Of a stretch of 64,000 nucleotides of DNA, positions 55,762 to 64,000 are shown one piece after another; position 1 is the stretch's first letter; each line of letters starts with the position of its first letter. Location: assembly GCA_021323595.1 (NCBI GenBank), contig JAJPKR010000056.1:62001-126000 (forward strand), read 5' to 3'. Source of the stretch: Terriglobia bacterium (GTDB taxonomy: Bacteria; Acidobacteriota; Terriglobia; Terriglobales; SCQP01). The notes beneath the pieces are model-generated. The model was not told the origin of the DNA. It was given only the letters and a program-made list of their open reading frames with translations, and did no database searches. The translations under genes and the position numbers were made by a program.

Positions 55762-56701
55762 CGCGGCGGCAAGCGCGGCCCGGCGCGCCCTGCCGCCGTA
55801 TGTGCTGATCACGCCGGCGCGCAACGAGGCCGCCTTCATCGAGAAGACGCTCGGCTCCATGGCTGCGCAGACGGTGCGGCCGCTGAAATGGGTGATCGTG
55901 GATGACGGCTCGACCGACGACACCGCGGCGATCGTGAGCCGCTATTTGCCGGCCAATCCCTGGATCGAGCTGCTGCCGCGGCCGCGGCGCGCCGAGCGCA
56001 CTTTCGCCGGCAAGGCCCATTCGCTGGCGGCGGGTTACGAGCGAGTACGGTACCTGCCCTTCGAGGTGATCGGCAATCTGGATGCCGACATCTCCTTCGA
56101 GCCGGACCATTTTGAGTTTCTGCTGGAGCGCTTCGCCGCGAATCCCAAACTGGGCGTGGCGGGCACGATCTTCCGCCAAGATGGCGGCTACAGCTCCGAC
56201 CGCGACAGCTTCGAAGGTTCCCGGTACGTGGCCGGCCAGTGCCAGCTTTTCCGGCGCGCGTGCTGGGAGCAGATCGGCGGCTACGTTCCGAACCCGGCCG
56301 GCGGCCTGGATTGGATCGCGGTGACTACGGCGCGCATGCGCGGCTGGGAGACGCGGTCCTACCGGGAGCGGGCATTTTTCCACCATCGCCGCCTGGGAAC
56401 CGCCGAGAGGGGGCCGGTGGCGGCCATGTTTTCCTACGGGCAAAAAGATTACTACCTGGGCGGGCATCCGCTGTGGCAAGCCTTTCGCGTGGCGTACCGG
56501 GCTGTCCGGCCTCCGTACGTCGTCGGAGGCTTGGCGTTGGGGCTGGGCTACGGATGGGCGGCGCTGCGGCGGCTGCCGCGGCCGGTGTCGCGGGAGCTGA
56601 TGCGCTTCCACCGCCGCGAACAACTGGCCAAGCTGCGGGCCATTTGCGCAGCGCTGGCGCGCGGCCGCAAGCCCGATGCCTTCACGCTGGGAGAGCGCTA
56701 G
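55745..56701 (+). CDS. Family 2 glycosyltransferase
   Basis: The protein is 318 residues. GT-A motifs are YVLITPARNEAAFIEKTLGSM, WVIVDDGSTDDT, IGNLDADISFEPDHFEFLL and GTIFRQDGGYSSDRDSF. A C-terminal region with aromatic and basic residues might associate with the membrane. The ATG at 55745 is chosen; an in-frame ATG at 55733 also exists, and either overlaps algD. Downstream the alpha/alpha-barrel gene starts one base after its stop. Donor unknown. Confidence 0.88.
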   Translation: MASAGSAAASAARRALPPYVLITPARNEAAFIEKTLGSMAAQTVRPLKWVIVDDGSTDDTAAIVSRYLPANPWIELLPRPRRAERTFAGKAHSLAAGYERVRYLPFEVIGNLDADISFEPDHFEFLLERFAANPKLGVAGTIFRQDGGYSSDRDSFEGSRYVAGQCQLFRRACWEQIGGYVPNPAGGLDWIAVTTARMRGWETRSYRERAFFHHRRLGTAERGPVAAMFSYGQKDYYLGGHPLWQAFRVAYRAVRPPYVVGGLALGLGYGWAALRRLPRPVSRELMRFHRREQLAKLRAICAALARGRKPDAFTLGER

Positions 56702-56702
56702 C

Positions 56703-57935
56703 ATGGCAACCCAAACCGCCGCGGTCAAAGTTCTCGGGCCCGAACTCGCCCGGCGAGTAGGCGCGGCGGTCGAGCGCTTCACCGCCTGGCTCGACCGGTT
56801 CGGCGAAACCTCCTACGACTTTCAGACCGTCTATGCCAGCCCGGCCGGGCGCGCGGTTAAGCGCCTGTACTATCGCCGGCCGAAGCTCGGAACCTTGGCC
56901 GTCGCGCCGATGGTGGCGTGCGAGGCGCTGGCGCCGGCGGCGCGCCGCTTCTTCTGGAAGAAGCAGCGCTTCCCGATCGCCGACGCGCACTTCGCCATGG
57001 GCTTCGCGTTTCTGGCGGCGAGCGGCGGCGAGCGCAGGCATTGGGAGCGCGCCCGGCACTTCCTCGAAGTGCTCGAGGAGACGCGCTGCCCGAACCAGCG
57101 CGATTATTGCTGGGGCTATCCCTTTCATTGGGAGACCCTCAACGGCACGATCTGGGCGGGCACGCCGCTCATCACCACCACGCCCTACGCCTATGAAGCG
57201 TTTTCGCAGGTCTATGCGTTCGATCACGATCCGCGCTGGCGGCGGATCATGGAATCCGTGGCGCATCACTGCTTCGCGGATTACCGCGATCTCGAGACCG
57301 GCCCCGGGGCGGCCAGTTCCGGCTACACGCCGGCGCCCGACGACCGCTGCCTGGTCGTGAACGCCAGCGCCTACCGCGCCTTTGTCCTAACCCAAGCGGG
57401 CTTGGAGCTGGGCGAGGAGCGGTACCTGGCCAAGGCGGAGCGTTACGTCAACTTCGTGGCTCAGGCGCAGAATCCGGACGGCTCCTGGCCCTACGCGAAG
57501 GACGGGCAGCGGAATTTCGTGGACCACTTCCATACCTGCTTCGTGATGAAGGCGCTGGCCAGGATCGAGGCTCTGACCGGCAGCCGAACGGCGGGCGCGG
57601 CGATTGAACGCGGCGTGGCCTTTTACACCGCCAACTTGTTCGACGCCGCCGGCCTGCCGCGGCCGTTCGCGCGGCCGCCGCGGCTGATCACCTATCGCCG
57701 CGAACTCTACGACTACGCCGAATTCTTGAATCTGGCGGTGCTGCTGCACGGCCGGTTCCCGGCCCTCGACCGCCTGCTGCCGGGCGTAGTCGAGGACCTG
57801 CTCGGCCGCTGGCAGAAGCGGAGCGGGGCGTTCCGCTCGCGGCAGCTGCTCCTGGGCTGGGACGACGTGCCCATGCTCCGCTGGGCGCAGGCGCAGCTTT
57901 TCCGCAGCCTGTGCTTTTTGCTGGCACGGAGCTGA
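56703..57935 (+). CDS. Alpha/alpha-barrel protein, possibly VpsJ-like polysaccharide protein
   Basis: The protein is 410 residues, cytosolic by appearance (no signal peptide). It looks helical throughout with repeats like those of six-hairpin or prenyltransferase-type toroids: AHFAMGFAFLAASG, YLAKAERYVNFVAQAQNPDGSWPYAKDG and VDHFHTCFVMKALARI. The DGSWPY and FHTCF segments resemble proteins annotated near VpsJ in Vibrio-type EPS loci, but I cannot verify this. A role in glycan handling is plausible; no catalytic residue can be named. Confidence 0.55.
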   Translation: MATQTAAVKVLGPELARRVGAAVERFTAWLDRFGETSYDFQTVYASPAGRAVKRLYYRRPKLGTLAVAPMVACEALAPAARRFFWKKQRFPIADAHFAMGFAFLAASGGERRHWERARHFLEVLEETRCPNQRDYCWGYPFHWETLNGTIWAGTPLITTTPYAYEAFSQVYAFDHDPRWRRIMESVAHHCFADYRDLETGPGAASSGYTPAPDDRCLVVNASAYRAFVLTQAGLELGEERYLAKAERYVNFVAQAQNPDGSWPYAKDGQRNFVDHFHTCFVMKALARIEALTGSRTAGAAIERGVAFYTANLFDAAGLPRPFARPPRLITYRRELYDYAEFLNLAVLLHGRFPALDRLLPGVVEDLLGRWQKRSGAFRSRQLLLGWDDVPMLRWAQAQLFRSLCFLLARS

Positions 57936-57941
57936 CCCCCG

Positions 57942-59870
57942 ATGTGCGGCATCTGCGGACAATTCAATTTCGGCAGCGGCGCGCCGGTGGCGCGCCGCAC
58001 GGTCGAGGCGATGGCCCGCTCCATCGCGCATCGCGGGCCCGACGACGAGGGCTTTCACCTCGACGGCGAGCTGGGCCTGGGGTTTCGCCGCCTTTCCATC
58101 ATCGACCTCGCCGGCGGGCATCAGCCGATGTCGGACAAGAAGCAGTCGGTCTGGCTGGTCTTCAACGGCGAGATTTACAACTTCCCGGATCTGCGGCGCG
58201 AACTCGAGGCCCACGGCCATGTCTTCCGCACGCGCTGCGACACCGAGGTCATCATCCACGGCTATCAGCAATGGGGCGATCAAGTCCTGAACCGCCTGAA
58301 CGGCATGTTCGGGCTGGCGCTTTGGGACGCGCGCCGGCGGCGCCTGCTGCTGGCGCGGGACGCCTTCGGCATCAAGCTCGTGTATTACCGCGCCGGCGGC
58401 GGCTCGCTGTGGTTCGGCTCGGAGATGCGCGCCGTGCGCGCGGCCATGCCCGAAGGCGCCGAAGTCGATCCCACGGCGCTGAGCCTCTTCCTGCGCTATC
58501 GCTTCACGCCCTCGCCCCACACCATCCTGCGCGGCGTGCGCAAGCTGGCGCCGGGCACCAAGCTGGTGGCCGAAAACGGCGCGTGGCGCGTGAGCCGCTG
58601 GTATCAGTTCGCGCCGAAACCGTTCGCGCCGCCGAAGTCGGCGGGCGAGGCGCGCGAGGAGCTGCTGCGGCTTTACCAGCAAGCGGTCAGGCGCCAGTTG
58701 ATGAGCGACGTGCCGGTCGGCCTGCTGCTCAGCGGCGGCATCGACTCCGGACTGCTGCTGGCGCTGATGAACGGCTGCGGCCGCAATTGGCCGACCTTCA
58801 CCGTCGGCTACGGCACCAGTTTCGCCGATGACGAGCTGGAAGACGCGGAAGAGACGGCGCGAATTCTCGAATCCCGCCACACCAGCGTCAGGATCTCGCG
58901 CAGCCTCTTCGAGCAGGAGCTCGGCAGCATCGTCGGGGCGCTCGAGGAGCCGATCGCGGCGTCCTCGATCGTGCCGATGTATTTCGTCTGCCGGCGCGCG
59001 CGCCAAGACGTCAAAGTCGGCCTCGTCGGCCAGGGACCCGATGAGCTCTTCGGCGGCTACCAGCGGCACCTGGGCGCGCGCTACGCCGGCGCGTGGGCCG
59101 GCTTGCCGGGCTGGGTGAGAACACCCCTGGCCAAGACGCTCGCGCGGCTGCCGCGCAACGAGGCGCTGCAGCGCGGACTCTACGCGCTCGCGACGCGCGA
59201 TCGCGTGCGGCGCTACGAGCAGATCCTTTCCCTGCTGCCGGCCCGGCAAGTGGACGGCCTGTTTCAGCCCGGCGTGCTGCGGGAAGACACCGCCGAGAGC
59301 CTGCGCGAGTGCTGGGCGGATCTGCTGCCGCTGATGCACGGGACCGACGAACTGGGCGGGCTGCAATTTCTGGAGGTGCGCTCGACGCTGCCCGACGAAT
59401 TGCTCATGTACGCCGACAAGCTCTCCATGGCGCACAGCCTGGAGCTGAGAGTTCCCTTCCTGGACAAAGACATCGTGGAGTTCGTCGAGCGCCTGCCCGC
59501 AAGCTTCAAGGTGCGGAACGGGTCGCGGAAGTGGCTGCATCGCCAGGTCTGCCGGCAATTCTTGCCGGCCGCGATCGTGCGCCGGCCCAAGCGCGGCTTC
59601 GCGGTCAACGTGGTGGACGGCTGGTTTCGCGACGCCCTCGGCGGAACGATGGCGAACGTCTTCAACGACGAGCAGTCGGCCATGTACCGGTATTTTCGTC
59701 CCGCGGAAGTTCGGAAGCTCCACGCGGAGCATGCAGCCGGGCGGCGGGACTATCACAAGCTCCTGTTCAGCCTGGTGGTCTTCGAGCATTGGTTGCGCAC
59801 CAACGCGCCGTCCGAGCCCGTGGCGGCGGCCGCTTCGTCTGGAAGTGCAGATCCATCTCGAGTGCATTGA
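57942..59870 (+). CDS. Asparagine synthetase (glutamine-hydrolysing), AsnB type
   Basis: The protein is 642 residues with both domains intact. It begins MCGICGQFNF, so the glutaminase Cys2 is present, followed by IAHRGPDDEGFH, LVFNGEIYNFPDLRREL and DAFGIKLVYY. The ATP-binding PP-loop is LLLSGGIDSGLL, and VGLVGQGPDELFGGY and LPDELLMYADKLSMAHSLELRVPFLD complete the synthetase signature. In EPS loci such genes probably amidate uronic acids or modified sugars rather than make free asparagine; this is inference from position. It contrasts with the Cys2-less homologue at 44667. Confidence 0.93.
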   Translation: MCGICGQFNFGSGAPVARRTVEAMARSIAHRGPDDEGFHLDGELGLGFRRLSIIDLAGGHQPMSDKKQSVWLVFNGEIYNFPDLRRELEAHGHVFRTRCDTEVIIHGYQQWGDQVLNRLNGMFGLALWDARRRRLLLARDAFGIKLVYYRAGGGSLWFGSEMRAVRAAMPEGAEVDPTALSLFLRYRFTPSPHTILRGVRKLAPGTKLVAENGAWRVSRWYQFAPKPFAPPKSAGEAREELLRLYQQAVRRQLMSDVPVGLLLSGGIDSGLLLALMNGCGRNWPTFTVGYGTSFADDELEDAEETARILESRHTSVRISRSLFEQELGSIVGALEEPIAASSIVPMYFVCRRARQDVKVGLVGQGPDELFGGYQRHLGARYAGAWAGLPGWVRTPLAKTLARLPRNEALQRGLYALATRDRVRRYEQILSLLPARQVDGLFQPGVLREDTAESLRECWADLLPLMHGTDELGGLQFLEVRSTLPDELLMYADKLSMAHSLELRVPFLDKDIVEFVERLPASFKVRNGSRKWLHRQVCRQFLPAAIVRRPKRGFAVNVVDGWFRDALGGTMANVFNDEQSAMYRYFRPAEVRKLHAEHAAGRRDYHKLLFSLVVFEHWLRTNAPSEPVAAAASSGSADPSRVH

Positions 59871-59878
59871 GAGGCGCC

Positions 59879-61201
59879 GTGACACGCAAAGTGCTCATCA
59901 TCGTCGAGAACTCGCCCGTTCCGGCCGATCCGCGGGTCTGGGCCGAAGCGCTGGCGCTGCGCCGGGCCGGCTACCAGGTATCGGTGATTTGCCCGGGCGA
60001 TTCGCGCCGGAAGTTGAAATGGCGGGAAACGATCGAAGGCGTTCACATTTACCGGCACTGGGCGCCGCGGGAAGGCCTGGGCCGCTTCAGCTACCTCGTC
60101 GAATACCTGGCCGCGCTGCCCCTGGAGTTCGCGCTCGCCGTATGGGTTTACCTTCGCCGCGGCTTCCAGGTGATTCAGGGCTGCAATCCGCCCGACACGA
60201 TCTTTCTCGTGGCCGCGCCGTTCAAATTGCTCGGGGTCAAGTACATCTTCGATCATCACGATGCCTCGCCCGAGCTGTACTGGGCGAAATACGAACGGCG
60301 CGATTTCGCCTATCGGATTCAAGTTTGGCTCGAGCGGCTGACCTATTGGTTCAGCGATGTGGTAATCGCCACCAACGAAAGCTACCGGCAACTGGCAATC
60401 GAGAGAGGAAGCCGCAAACCGGAGCAAGTGTTTGTCGTTCGCAATGGGCCGAACCTCGACCGGGTCAAGCGCCTGCCCCTAAATCCCCAGTGGCGGAAAG
60501 GGAAGCGATTCCTGGTCGGATATGTCGGCGTGATGGCCGAGCAAGACGGCCTGGACCTGTTGGTGCAGACGGCGGCCCATTTCAAGCGAACGGGAAGGCT
60601 GGATACCCATTTCGCCTGCGTCGGCGCCGGGCCTTCGCTCGAATCCTTGCGTGAAAGAGTGCGCGCCCTCGGCTTAGCCGATATGGTGACCTTCACGGGG
60701 CGGCTGCCGGACAGAGAAATGCTGGAGATCTTGTCCACGGCGGATGTTTGCGTGAATCCCGACAAGCCCTGTGAGATGAACAACATTTCAACCATGATCA
60801 AGATCATGGAATACATGGCGCTGGCGAAACCGATCGTGCAGTTCGAGTCGCGGGAGGGCCGGGTGAGCGCGGGCGAGTCTTCCCTGTATGCGGACCCGCG
60901 CGCCGGGATTCAAGATTTCGCCGAAAAGATTCAATGGCTCCTAGACCATCCCAAGGAACGAGAGGAGATGGGCGCGCTAGGGCGGCGGCGCGTGGACGAG
61001 AAACTGGCCTGGAAGTACTCGATACCGCATCTGCTGGCGGCTTACGATCGCGCCTTTCAGCGGCGCGGATCGAAGATAGCGCCGCCTGAGGCCGGCGCCG
61101 GCGAGACCAAGACCGCCGCCGATTTGGAGCCCGTGGCGCGGGAATCCGGCACGGTCGAGCCGTCGCGCGCCGCCGCCGGGCGGGCGTCATCATCCTGTTG
61201 A
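59879..61201 (+). CDS. Family 4 glycosyltransferase
   Basis: The protein is 440 residues. It begins KVLIIVENSPVPADPRVWAEALALRRAGYQVSVICPG, the usual acceptor domain of WbnH/WcfI-like enzymes, followed by IFDHHDASPELYWAKY. The donor domain has LVGYVGVMAEQDGLDLLVQTAAHF and MNNISTMIKIMEYMALAKPIVQFESREGR with the E-x7-E type motif. The C-terminal 45 residues are Ala/Glu-rich. The start is GTG at 59879 after a GAGAGG SD, 8 bp after the AsnB stop. Confidence 0.9.
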   Translation: MTRKVLIIVENSPVPADPRVWAEALALRRAGYQVSVICPGDSRRKLKWRETIEGVHIYRHWAPREGLGRFSYLVEYLAALPLEFALAVWVYLRRGFQVIQGCNPPDTIFLVAAPFKLLGVKYIFDHHDASPELYWAKYERRDFAYRIQVWLERLTYWFSDVVIATNESYRQLAIERGSRKPEQVFVVRNGPNLDRVKRLPLNPQWRKGKRFLVGYVGVMAEQDGLDLLVQTAAHFKRTGRLDTHFACVGAGPSLESLRERVRALGLADMVTFTGRLPDREMLEILSTADVCVNPDKPCEMNNISTMIKIMEYMALAKPIVQFESREGRVSAGESSLYADPRAGIQDFAEKIQWLLDHPKEREEMGALGRRRVDEKLAWKYSIPHLLAAYDRAFQRRGSKIAPPEAGAGETKTAADLEPVARESGTVEPSRAAAGRASSSC

Positions 61202-61256
61202 AAGACGATGCGATACATCGCTAAATCGCTCTTTTTTTGGGGAGGCAAGAACACCC

Positions 61257-62480
61257 ATGTGTGACGTGGCCATCTTTGGGGCGGGGCCGTATGGGCTCTC
61301 GCTGGCGGCGCACCTGAGCACCGTGCCGGGGCTCGAGGTGCGCATCTTCGGCGAGCCGATGTCGTTTTGGCAGACGCAGATGCCGCGGGGCATGTACCTG
61401 CGGTCGAATTGGCCGGCGACGCACATCGCCGCGCCGGCCTCGGCGGGCGACTCGCTCGGCCTCGCCGCCTTCGGACGCGAGGACGGCCAGCCGGTGCCCT
61501 ATCCGGCGCCGCTCGAGCAGTTCGTGCGCTATGGGCTGTGGTACCAGCGCCGCGCCGTGCCCAACGTCGAGCGGCGCACCGTGCGCCGCCTCGATGCCGT
61601 CAACGGCAGCTTCCGCCTTACGCTCGACGGCGGCGAAACGGTCGCGGCGCGGCGGGTCATCGTCGCCGCCGGCATCGGCGGCTTCGCGCGCCGGCCGCCG
61701 CAGTTCGACGGCCTGCCGCCGGAGCTGGCCTCGCATACCGCCGAGCACAGCGACCTGGCGCGCTTCGCCGGGCAAAGCGTGCTGGTCGTCGGCAGCGGGC
61801 AGAGCGCGCTCGAATCCGCCGCGCTGCTGCACGAGAGCGGGGCTCAAGTCGAGGTGATCGGCCGGGCGAATCACATCAACTGGCTGCAAGGCTTCCTCTC
61901 CTATACGCTGCACCATCGCCTCGGTACGGTTGTCAAAAAGGTCCTTTATGCGCCGACCGACGTGGGTCCGGCGGGATTGAGCCAGCTGCTGGCGCGGCCG
62001 GCGCTCTTCAACCTGCTGCCGCGCTCCACCCGCGACAAGCTGTGGAAGCGCGCGGTGCGGCCGGCCGGCGCGCGCTGGCTGGTGGCGCGGCTCCAATCGG
62101 TGCCGATCCGGCTCGGCCGCCACGTGATCGCGGCCCGCGAGCAGGGGGGCAAGGTCCACGTGCGGCTGGATGACTTCAGCGAGCGCGTGGTGGATCACGT
62201 GCTGCTCGGCACCGGCTATCGCGTGGATATCGCCCGCTACGGCTTCTGGGCCCCCGCGCTGCTCGAGCGGATCGAGCGCGTCAACGGCTATCCCACGCTC
62301 GGCCCGGGGCTCGAGACCTCGGTGCCCGGACTGCATATCGTCGGCGCGCCGGCGGTGCGCAGCTTCGGGCCGATCATGCAGTTCGTCTCCGGCACCCGCT
62401 ATGCCGGACCGGCAGTTTTGCGCTTCATGCAGCGCCGGCAGGCGCGCGCGCAGGTGCGGGTCGCGGCGGCGACGGTATGA
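61257..62480 (+). CDS. FAD-dependent oxidoreductase / monooxygenase-like
   Basis: The protein is 407 residues. The FAD-binding loop FGAGPYGLSLAAHLS is at residues 7-21, and a second nucleotide loop VVGSGQSALESAALLHESG at about 180. It belongs with the flavin monooxygenase / ornithine and lysine N-hydroxylase-like group (FGEPMSFWQTQMPRGMYLRS near the start). Whether it hydroxylates an amino group or oxidises a sugar is unknown. A strong GGGGAGG SD precedes the ATG. It overlaps the ATP-grasp gene by four bases (ATGA), so they probably work together. Confidence 0.8.
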   Translation: MCDVAIFGAGPYGLSLAAHLSTVPGLEVRIFGEPMSFWQTQMPRGMYLRSNWPATHIAAPASAGDSLGLAAFGREDGQPVPYPAPLEQFVRYGLWYQRRAVPNVERRTVRRLDAVNGSFRLTLDGGETVAARRVIVAAGIGGFARRPPQFDGLPPELASHTAEHSDLARFAGQSVLVVGSGQSALESAALLHESGAQVEVIGRANHINWLQGFLSYTLHHRLGTVVKKVLYAPTDVGPAGLSQLLARPALFNLLPRSTRDKLWKRAVRPAGARWLVARLQSVPIRLGRHVIAAREQGGKVHVRLDDFSERVVDHVLLGTGYRVDIARYGFWAPALLERIERVNGYPTLGPGLETSVPGLHIVGAPAVRSFGPIMQFVSGTRYAGPAVLRFMQRRQARAQVRVAAATV

Positions 62481-63688
62481 GCGTGGCGGCCACGCGCCAA
62501 CCGGCGGCGGCAGCCATCGGCGCGACCACGGCGGGGGCCGTGGTGATCGGCGGCGATTACCAGGGCCTGGGCATCGTCCGCAGCCTCGGGCGGCGGGGGG
62601 TGCCGGTGTGCGTCATTGACGACGAGCGCTCCATCGCGCGCTTCTCGCGCTACACCAAGATCGCCGAGCACGTGCCCAGCCTGCGCGACGAGCGCGAGGC
62701 GGTCCAAGCCGTGCTCGAGATCGGCCAGCGTCACGGCCTGCGCGGCTGGATTCTCTACCCCACGCGCGACGAGACGGTGGCGGCGCTGTCACGCTTCCGG
62801 CCCGAGCTCAGCGAGTTCTTTCGCGTGCCGACGCCGGCCTGGGATACGGTGCAGTGGCTGTGGGACAAGCGCAATACCTACCGGAAAGCGCAGGCCCTCG
62901 GCATGCCGGTGCCGGCTACCTGGTACCTCCAGCACGTCGAGGAACTCGAAACCATTACCGCCGAACCGCCCTATGTGGTCAAGCCGGCGATCAAGGAGCA
63001 CCTCTTTTACGCCACGCATGTGAAGGCGTGGCGCGCCGATTCCCTCGCCGAGCTGCGCGAGATTTTCCGGCGCGCCGCCGCTCACGTCCAGGCGGGAGAA
63101 GTGATGGTGCAGGAGCTGATTCCCGGCGGCGGCAGCCAGCAGTTCTCGTTTTGCGCGTTCTTCAAGGATGGCCGCGCGCTCGCCAGCATGACGGCGCGGC
63201 GCACGCGCCAGCATCCGATCGAATTCGGGCGGGCGAGCACCTATGTCGAAACCGTCGAGGCGCCCGAACTCGAAGACTTGGCGCTGCGCTTCTTGCGGGA
63301 CATCAACTACTACGGCTTGGTCGAACTGGAGTTCAAGCGCGACCCGCGCGATCAGCGCTACAAGCTGCTCGATGTCAACGGCCGTACGTGGGGCTATCAC
63401 ACGCTCGGAGCTGCGGCGGGCGTGGACTTTCCCTATCTGCTGTACGCCGATCAGCTCGGCTTGCCGGTCGCGGAGCAGCGGGCGCGGCCGGGGGTCCGCT
63501 GGATTCGCCTGGTCACCGATTTGCCCGTGGGCTTGCAGATGATCTGCGGCCGCCTGCAGCGCTTGCGCGATTACTGGGCGTCGGTGCAAAGGGCTGATAC
63601 CGAAGCCGTCTTCAGCGGCCGCGATCCGCTGCCGGGAATTGCGGAACTCGGATTGCTTCCGTACCTGCTTGTCAAGCGCGGCTTTTGA
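62477..63688 (+). CDS. ATP-grasp ligase-like protein
   Basis: The protein is 403 residues. After a Rossmann-like N-terminal part (GAVVIGGDYQGLGIVRSLGRRGVPVCVID) come DKRNTYRKAQALGMPVPATW, PYVVKPAIKE, VMVQELIPGGGSQQFSF and VELEFKRDPRDQRYKLLDVNGRTWG. These are the lysine- and Mg-binding elements of ATP-grasp enzymes, resembling D-aspartate ligase and carbamoyl-phosphate synthase-like members. It should join a carboxylate to an amine by acyl phosphate. The coupled flavoprotein and the nearby GNAT gene suggest decoration of the polymer with an amino acid. Confidence 0.85.
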   Translation: MSVAATRQPAAAAIGATTAGAVVIGGDYQGLGIVRSLGRRGVPVCVIDDERSIARFSRYTKIAEHVPSLRDEREAVQAVLEIGQRHGLRGWILYPTRDETVAALSRFRPELSEFFRVPTPAWDTVQWLWDKRNTYRKAQALGMPVPATWYLQHVEELETITAEPPYVVKPAIKEHLFYATHVKAWRADSLAELREIFRRAAAHVQAGEVMVQELIPGGGSQQFSFCAFFKDGRALASMTARRTRQHPIEFGRASTYVETVEAPELEDLALRFLRDINYYGLVELEFKRDPRDQRYKLLDVNGRTWGYHTLGAAAGVDFPYLLYADQLGLPVAEQRARPGVRWIRLVTDLPVGLQMICGRLQRLRDYWASVQRADTEAVFSGRDPLPGIAELGLLPYLLVKRGF

Positions 63689-63709
63689 AGAGGCCGCTAG
63701 AGCGATGCC

Positions 63710-64000
63710 ATGATGCCGGCGATTCAACTGCAAGCCCGGTTGAAAGTGGCGCGGATCGATCCGCTACTCGACCCGCGCTGGCGTCAATTGCTCGACCGCC
63801 ATCCCGACGCCGGAATTTTTCATACCCCGGCCTGGCTGGAAGCGTTGCGGCGGACCTATGGCTATGAGCCGGTGGTCTTTACCACCGCCGCTCCAGGCGC
63901 GCCGCTGAGCGATGGCGTCGTCTTTTGCCGCGTACGAAGCTGGCTGACCGGCGATCGGCTGGTCTCGCTTCCCTTTTCGGATCACTGCCAGCCTTTGCTT
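63710..64000 (+). CDS. GNAT/FemAB-like acyltransferase, N-terminal part only
   Basis: The frame begins MMPAIQLQARLKV (ATG at 63710 or 63713) and is still open at the window end, giving 97 residues. HPDAGIFHTPAWLEALRRTYGYEPVVFTT and VSLPFSDHCQPLL are the start of the N-terminal GNAT-type domain found in CelD/FemAB-like EPS proteins. It continues the operon 22 bp after the ATP-grasp gene. The catalytic half is outside the window, so the role is uncertain. Confidence 0.65.
   Translation, partial: MMPAIQLQARLKVARIDPLLDPRWRQLLDRHPDAGIFHTPAWLEALRRTYGYEPVVFTTAAPGAPLSDGVVFCRVRSWLTGDRLVSLPFSDHCQPLL

Noticed and set aside
57387-59885. Very long minus-strand open frame opposite asnB
   Set aside because: It is the complement of two well-supported plus-strand genes and has no recognisable domain.

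Overview
The window is GC-rich, densely packed and gene-dense, with frequent GTG/TTG starts and no rRNA, tRNA, IS element or CRISPR array that I could see. The gene repertoire (tandem DUF507 genes plus DUF3467, an FtsH with a TTG start and the N-terminus [14 protein letters not shown], small CGG-type FN3 proteins, an exosortase, dispersed GGCAGGCA/TGCCTGCC palindromes) fits an Acidobacteriota-like Gram-negative bacterium. That placement is inference from gene content only.

Region 1 (1-8.7 kb) is mixed metabolism: a truncated class III aminotransferase, cysS, a radical SAM protein with unusual cysteine spacing, an aldehyde dehydrogenase and a secreted transglutaminase-like protein. A noncoding stretch of about 570 bp follows. 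Region 2 (7.7-13.3 kb, minus strand) looks like one transcription unit: glgE, two DUF507 genes, a DUF3467 gene, a GT-C membrane glycosyltransferase and a leuB-type dehydrogenase. Divergent from glgE is a plus-strand run (13.4-18.8 kb) of otsA, otsB, tilS and ftsH. Region 3 (19-27 kb) holds an S41 C-terminal processing protease, a TatA/B-TatC pair with a YqaA/DedA-like membrane protein, an M28 glutaminyl-cyclase-like enzyme, a sodium/solute symporter and a Tat-exported TIM-barrel isomerase.

Region 4 (26.9-64 kb) is a very large exopolysaccharide (EPS) locus that runs off the right edge. It opens with an exosortase (minus strand), a small FN3 protein, a sigma-54 activator without a receiver domain, a Wzz/GumC-like chain-length protein, a BY-kinase-type ATPase, a NusG-like antiterminator, a second small FN3 protein and the priming sugar transferase. 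Then come nucleotide-sugar genes (UDP-glucose dehydrogenase, UDP-xylose synthase and a 3-oxidation/transamination/N-acetylation trio), glycosyltransferases, the Wzx flippase, the Wzy polymerase/ligase, membrane and GNAT-type acyltransferases, and methyltransferases. A secreted beta-helix protein lies on the opposite strand at 50.8-52.7 kb. The final section has an AlgD-like GDP-mannose dehydrogenase, two more glycosyltransferases and a glycosyltransferase-like GT2, an alpha/alpha-barrel protein, a complete AsnB-type amidotransferase, a flavoprotein, an ATP-grasp ligase and a truncated GNAT/FemAB-type gene.

Working model (inference): the sigma-54 activator and the NusG-like factor switch on the locus. 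The sugar transferase primes undecaprenyl phosphate, the GTs build the repeat unit from uronic, xylosyl and acetamido sugars, and Wzx/Wzy with the Wzz/BY-kinase pair polymerise and export it. The AsnB, ATP-grasp, flavoprotein and GNAT genes probably add amide or acyl decorations. The strongest novelty candidates are the exosortase with no recognisable PEP-CTERM substrate but two adjacent FN3 proteins, the amide-forming tailoring cassette at the right end, and an asparagine-synthetase homologue that lacks the glutaminase cysteine.
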